From Anniella stebbinsi (lineage: Eukaryota; Chordata; Lepidosauria; Squamata; Anniellidae), in assembly GCA_029215795.1 (NCBI GenBank), contig JARDYH010000004.1, forward strand, positions 206,564,017-206,628,016: a DNA stretch of 64,000 nt, written 5' to 3'. Made by a program: the position numbers and the translations under genes. The notes under the pieces are model-generated. The model was not told the origin of the DNA and ran no database searches. It saw nothing but the letters and a program-made list of their open reading frames with translations. Below, piece by piece: positions 63,526-64,000 of the stretch. Within the stretch, counting starts at the first letter, position 1. Every line of letters starts with the position of its first letter.

Positions 63526-64000
63526 TAGTTTGTGTAGGAAGAATATGCATCAGATCTAACTGTGTTTATTACTGCTTCCCTTTTCATTTCATATAAGTAC
63601 CACTCTCACATTTACTGTTCTCCAGTAGAAGCTGCAAGCAGTACTTTATGATGATTGTAGTATTGCTCAGCCAAAGTACTATCATCTTTTATTTTTCTTC
63701 AAGCAATGAAGACTTGGCTGATGATTCTGTGAAGTGAACTTCTGAGCACAGCTAATGTATAATCAAAGTTGTTATGCCAGAGATAAGAATTAGGCAACTG
63801 AAAGCTTTCATTCTTCTGTGTTATAATCCACTTTGTATTCTCATTTACTGAGACTCCAAATGTTGTTTATTGAATAACATTTTCCCTGAATATTTTTTAA
63901 TGATTTGCTTCCTTATCTAAAATGATGGTCTTCTTTGTAATCCAAAGAAAATATGTTTGCATGGAGCTGAAAAGAAAAGGTCTGCTAAAACACATTCTTA
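63526..64000. other. SLC39A8: Intron 5, unassigned to window end
   Basis: AT-rich with no SLC39A8 exon 6 signature. Confidence 0.5.

Noticed and set aside
58382..64000. SLC39A8 exon 6 (segment with TM4 and the EExxH region)
   Set aside because: Read through for the conserved CDALHNF and EEFPHELG-type segments and found none; the exon must lie past the window.

Overview
This window is vertebrate nuclear DNA, most likely from a squamate reptile (probably a lizard). It holds tRNA-derived SINEs, CR1 and L2 LINE tails, short palindromic repeats and many hAT-like and PIF/Harbinger-like non-autonomous DNA transposons, with AT-rich unique sequence between them. The organism call is inferred from repeat style and from one vertebrate gene; no species can be named.

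The only protein-coding gene I can support is SLC39A8 (ZIP8), a metal/bicarbonate importer, on the plus strand. Five coding exons are present: 31587-31823, 41571-41730, 54685-54854, 56401-56523 and 58214-58381. They join in frame into 286 codons, about 60% of a roughly 460-residue protein. They encode a signal peptide, the extracellular domain, three membrane segments and part of the cytosolic loop. Exon 6 onward, including the metal-binding EExxH segment, is not in the window. A CpG-rich block of about 650 bp surrounds coding exon 1.

Region 1-31.2 kb is upstream of SLC39A8 and looks intergenic. It contains a hAT-like fold-back element inside an L1 remnant (1.4-3.2 kb), a Harbinger-like MITE inside a retroposon (4.8-5.2 kb), and a MITE inside a hAT element (7.5-8.1 kb). 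Further on lie an L2 remnant (11.4-12.4 kb), a 1.23-kb element called X here (16.0-17.2 kb), and further CpG-rich repeats. Intron 1 (31.8-41.6 kb) has a 48-bp minisatellite, microsatellites and palindromic repeats.

Intron 2 (41.7-54.7 kb) is the most complex stretch. A truncated LINE sits immediately after the exon-2 splice donor, flanked by a 16-bp duplication that begins exactly at the donor GT. Farther in, an L2 LINE is split by a second LINE (11-bp target duplication). That LINE is split by a 5.6-kb copy of element X, which carries a hAT element (8-bp target duplication) that contains a SINE. Introns 3-5 carry a CpG-rich repeat, SINEs, an inverted pair of LINE tails, and simple repeats including a (CA)n(TG)n palindrome.

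I found no new multi-gene system. The interesting content is the transposon stratigraphy, the fold-back families, and how insertions have approached SLC39A8 splice sites without visibly breaking the reading frame.
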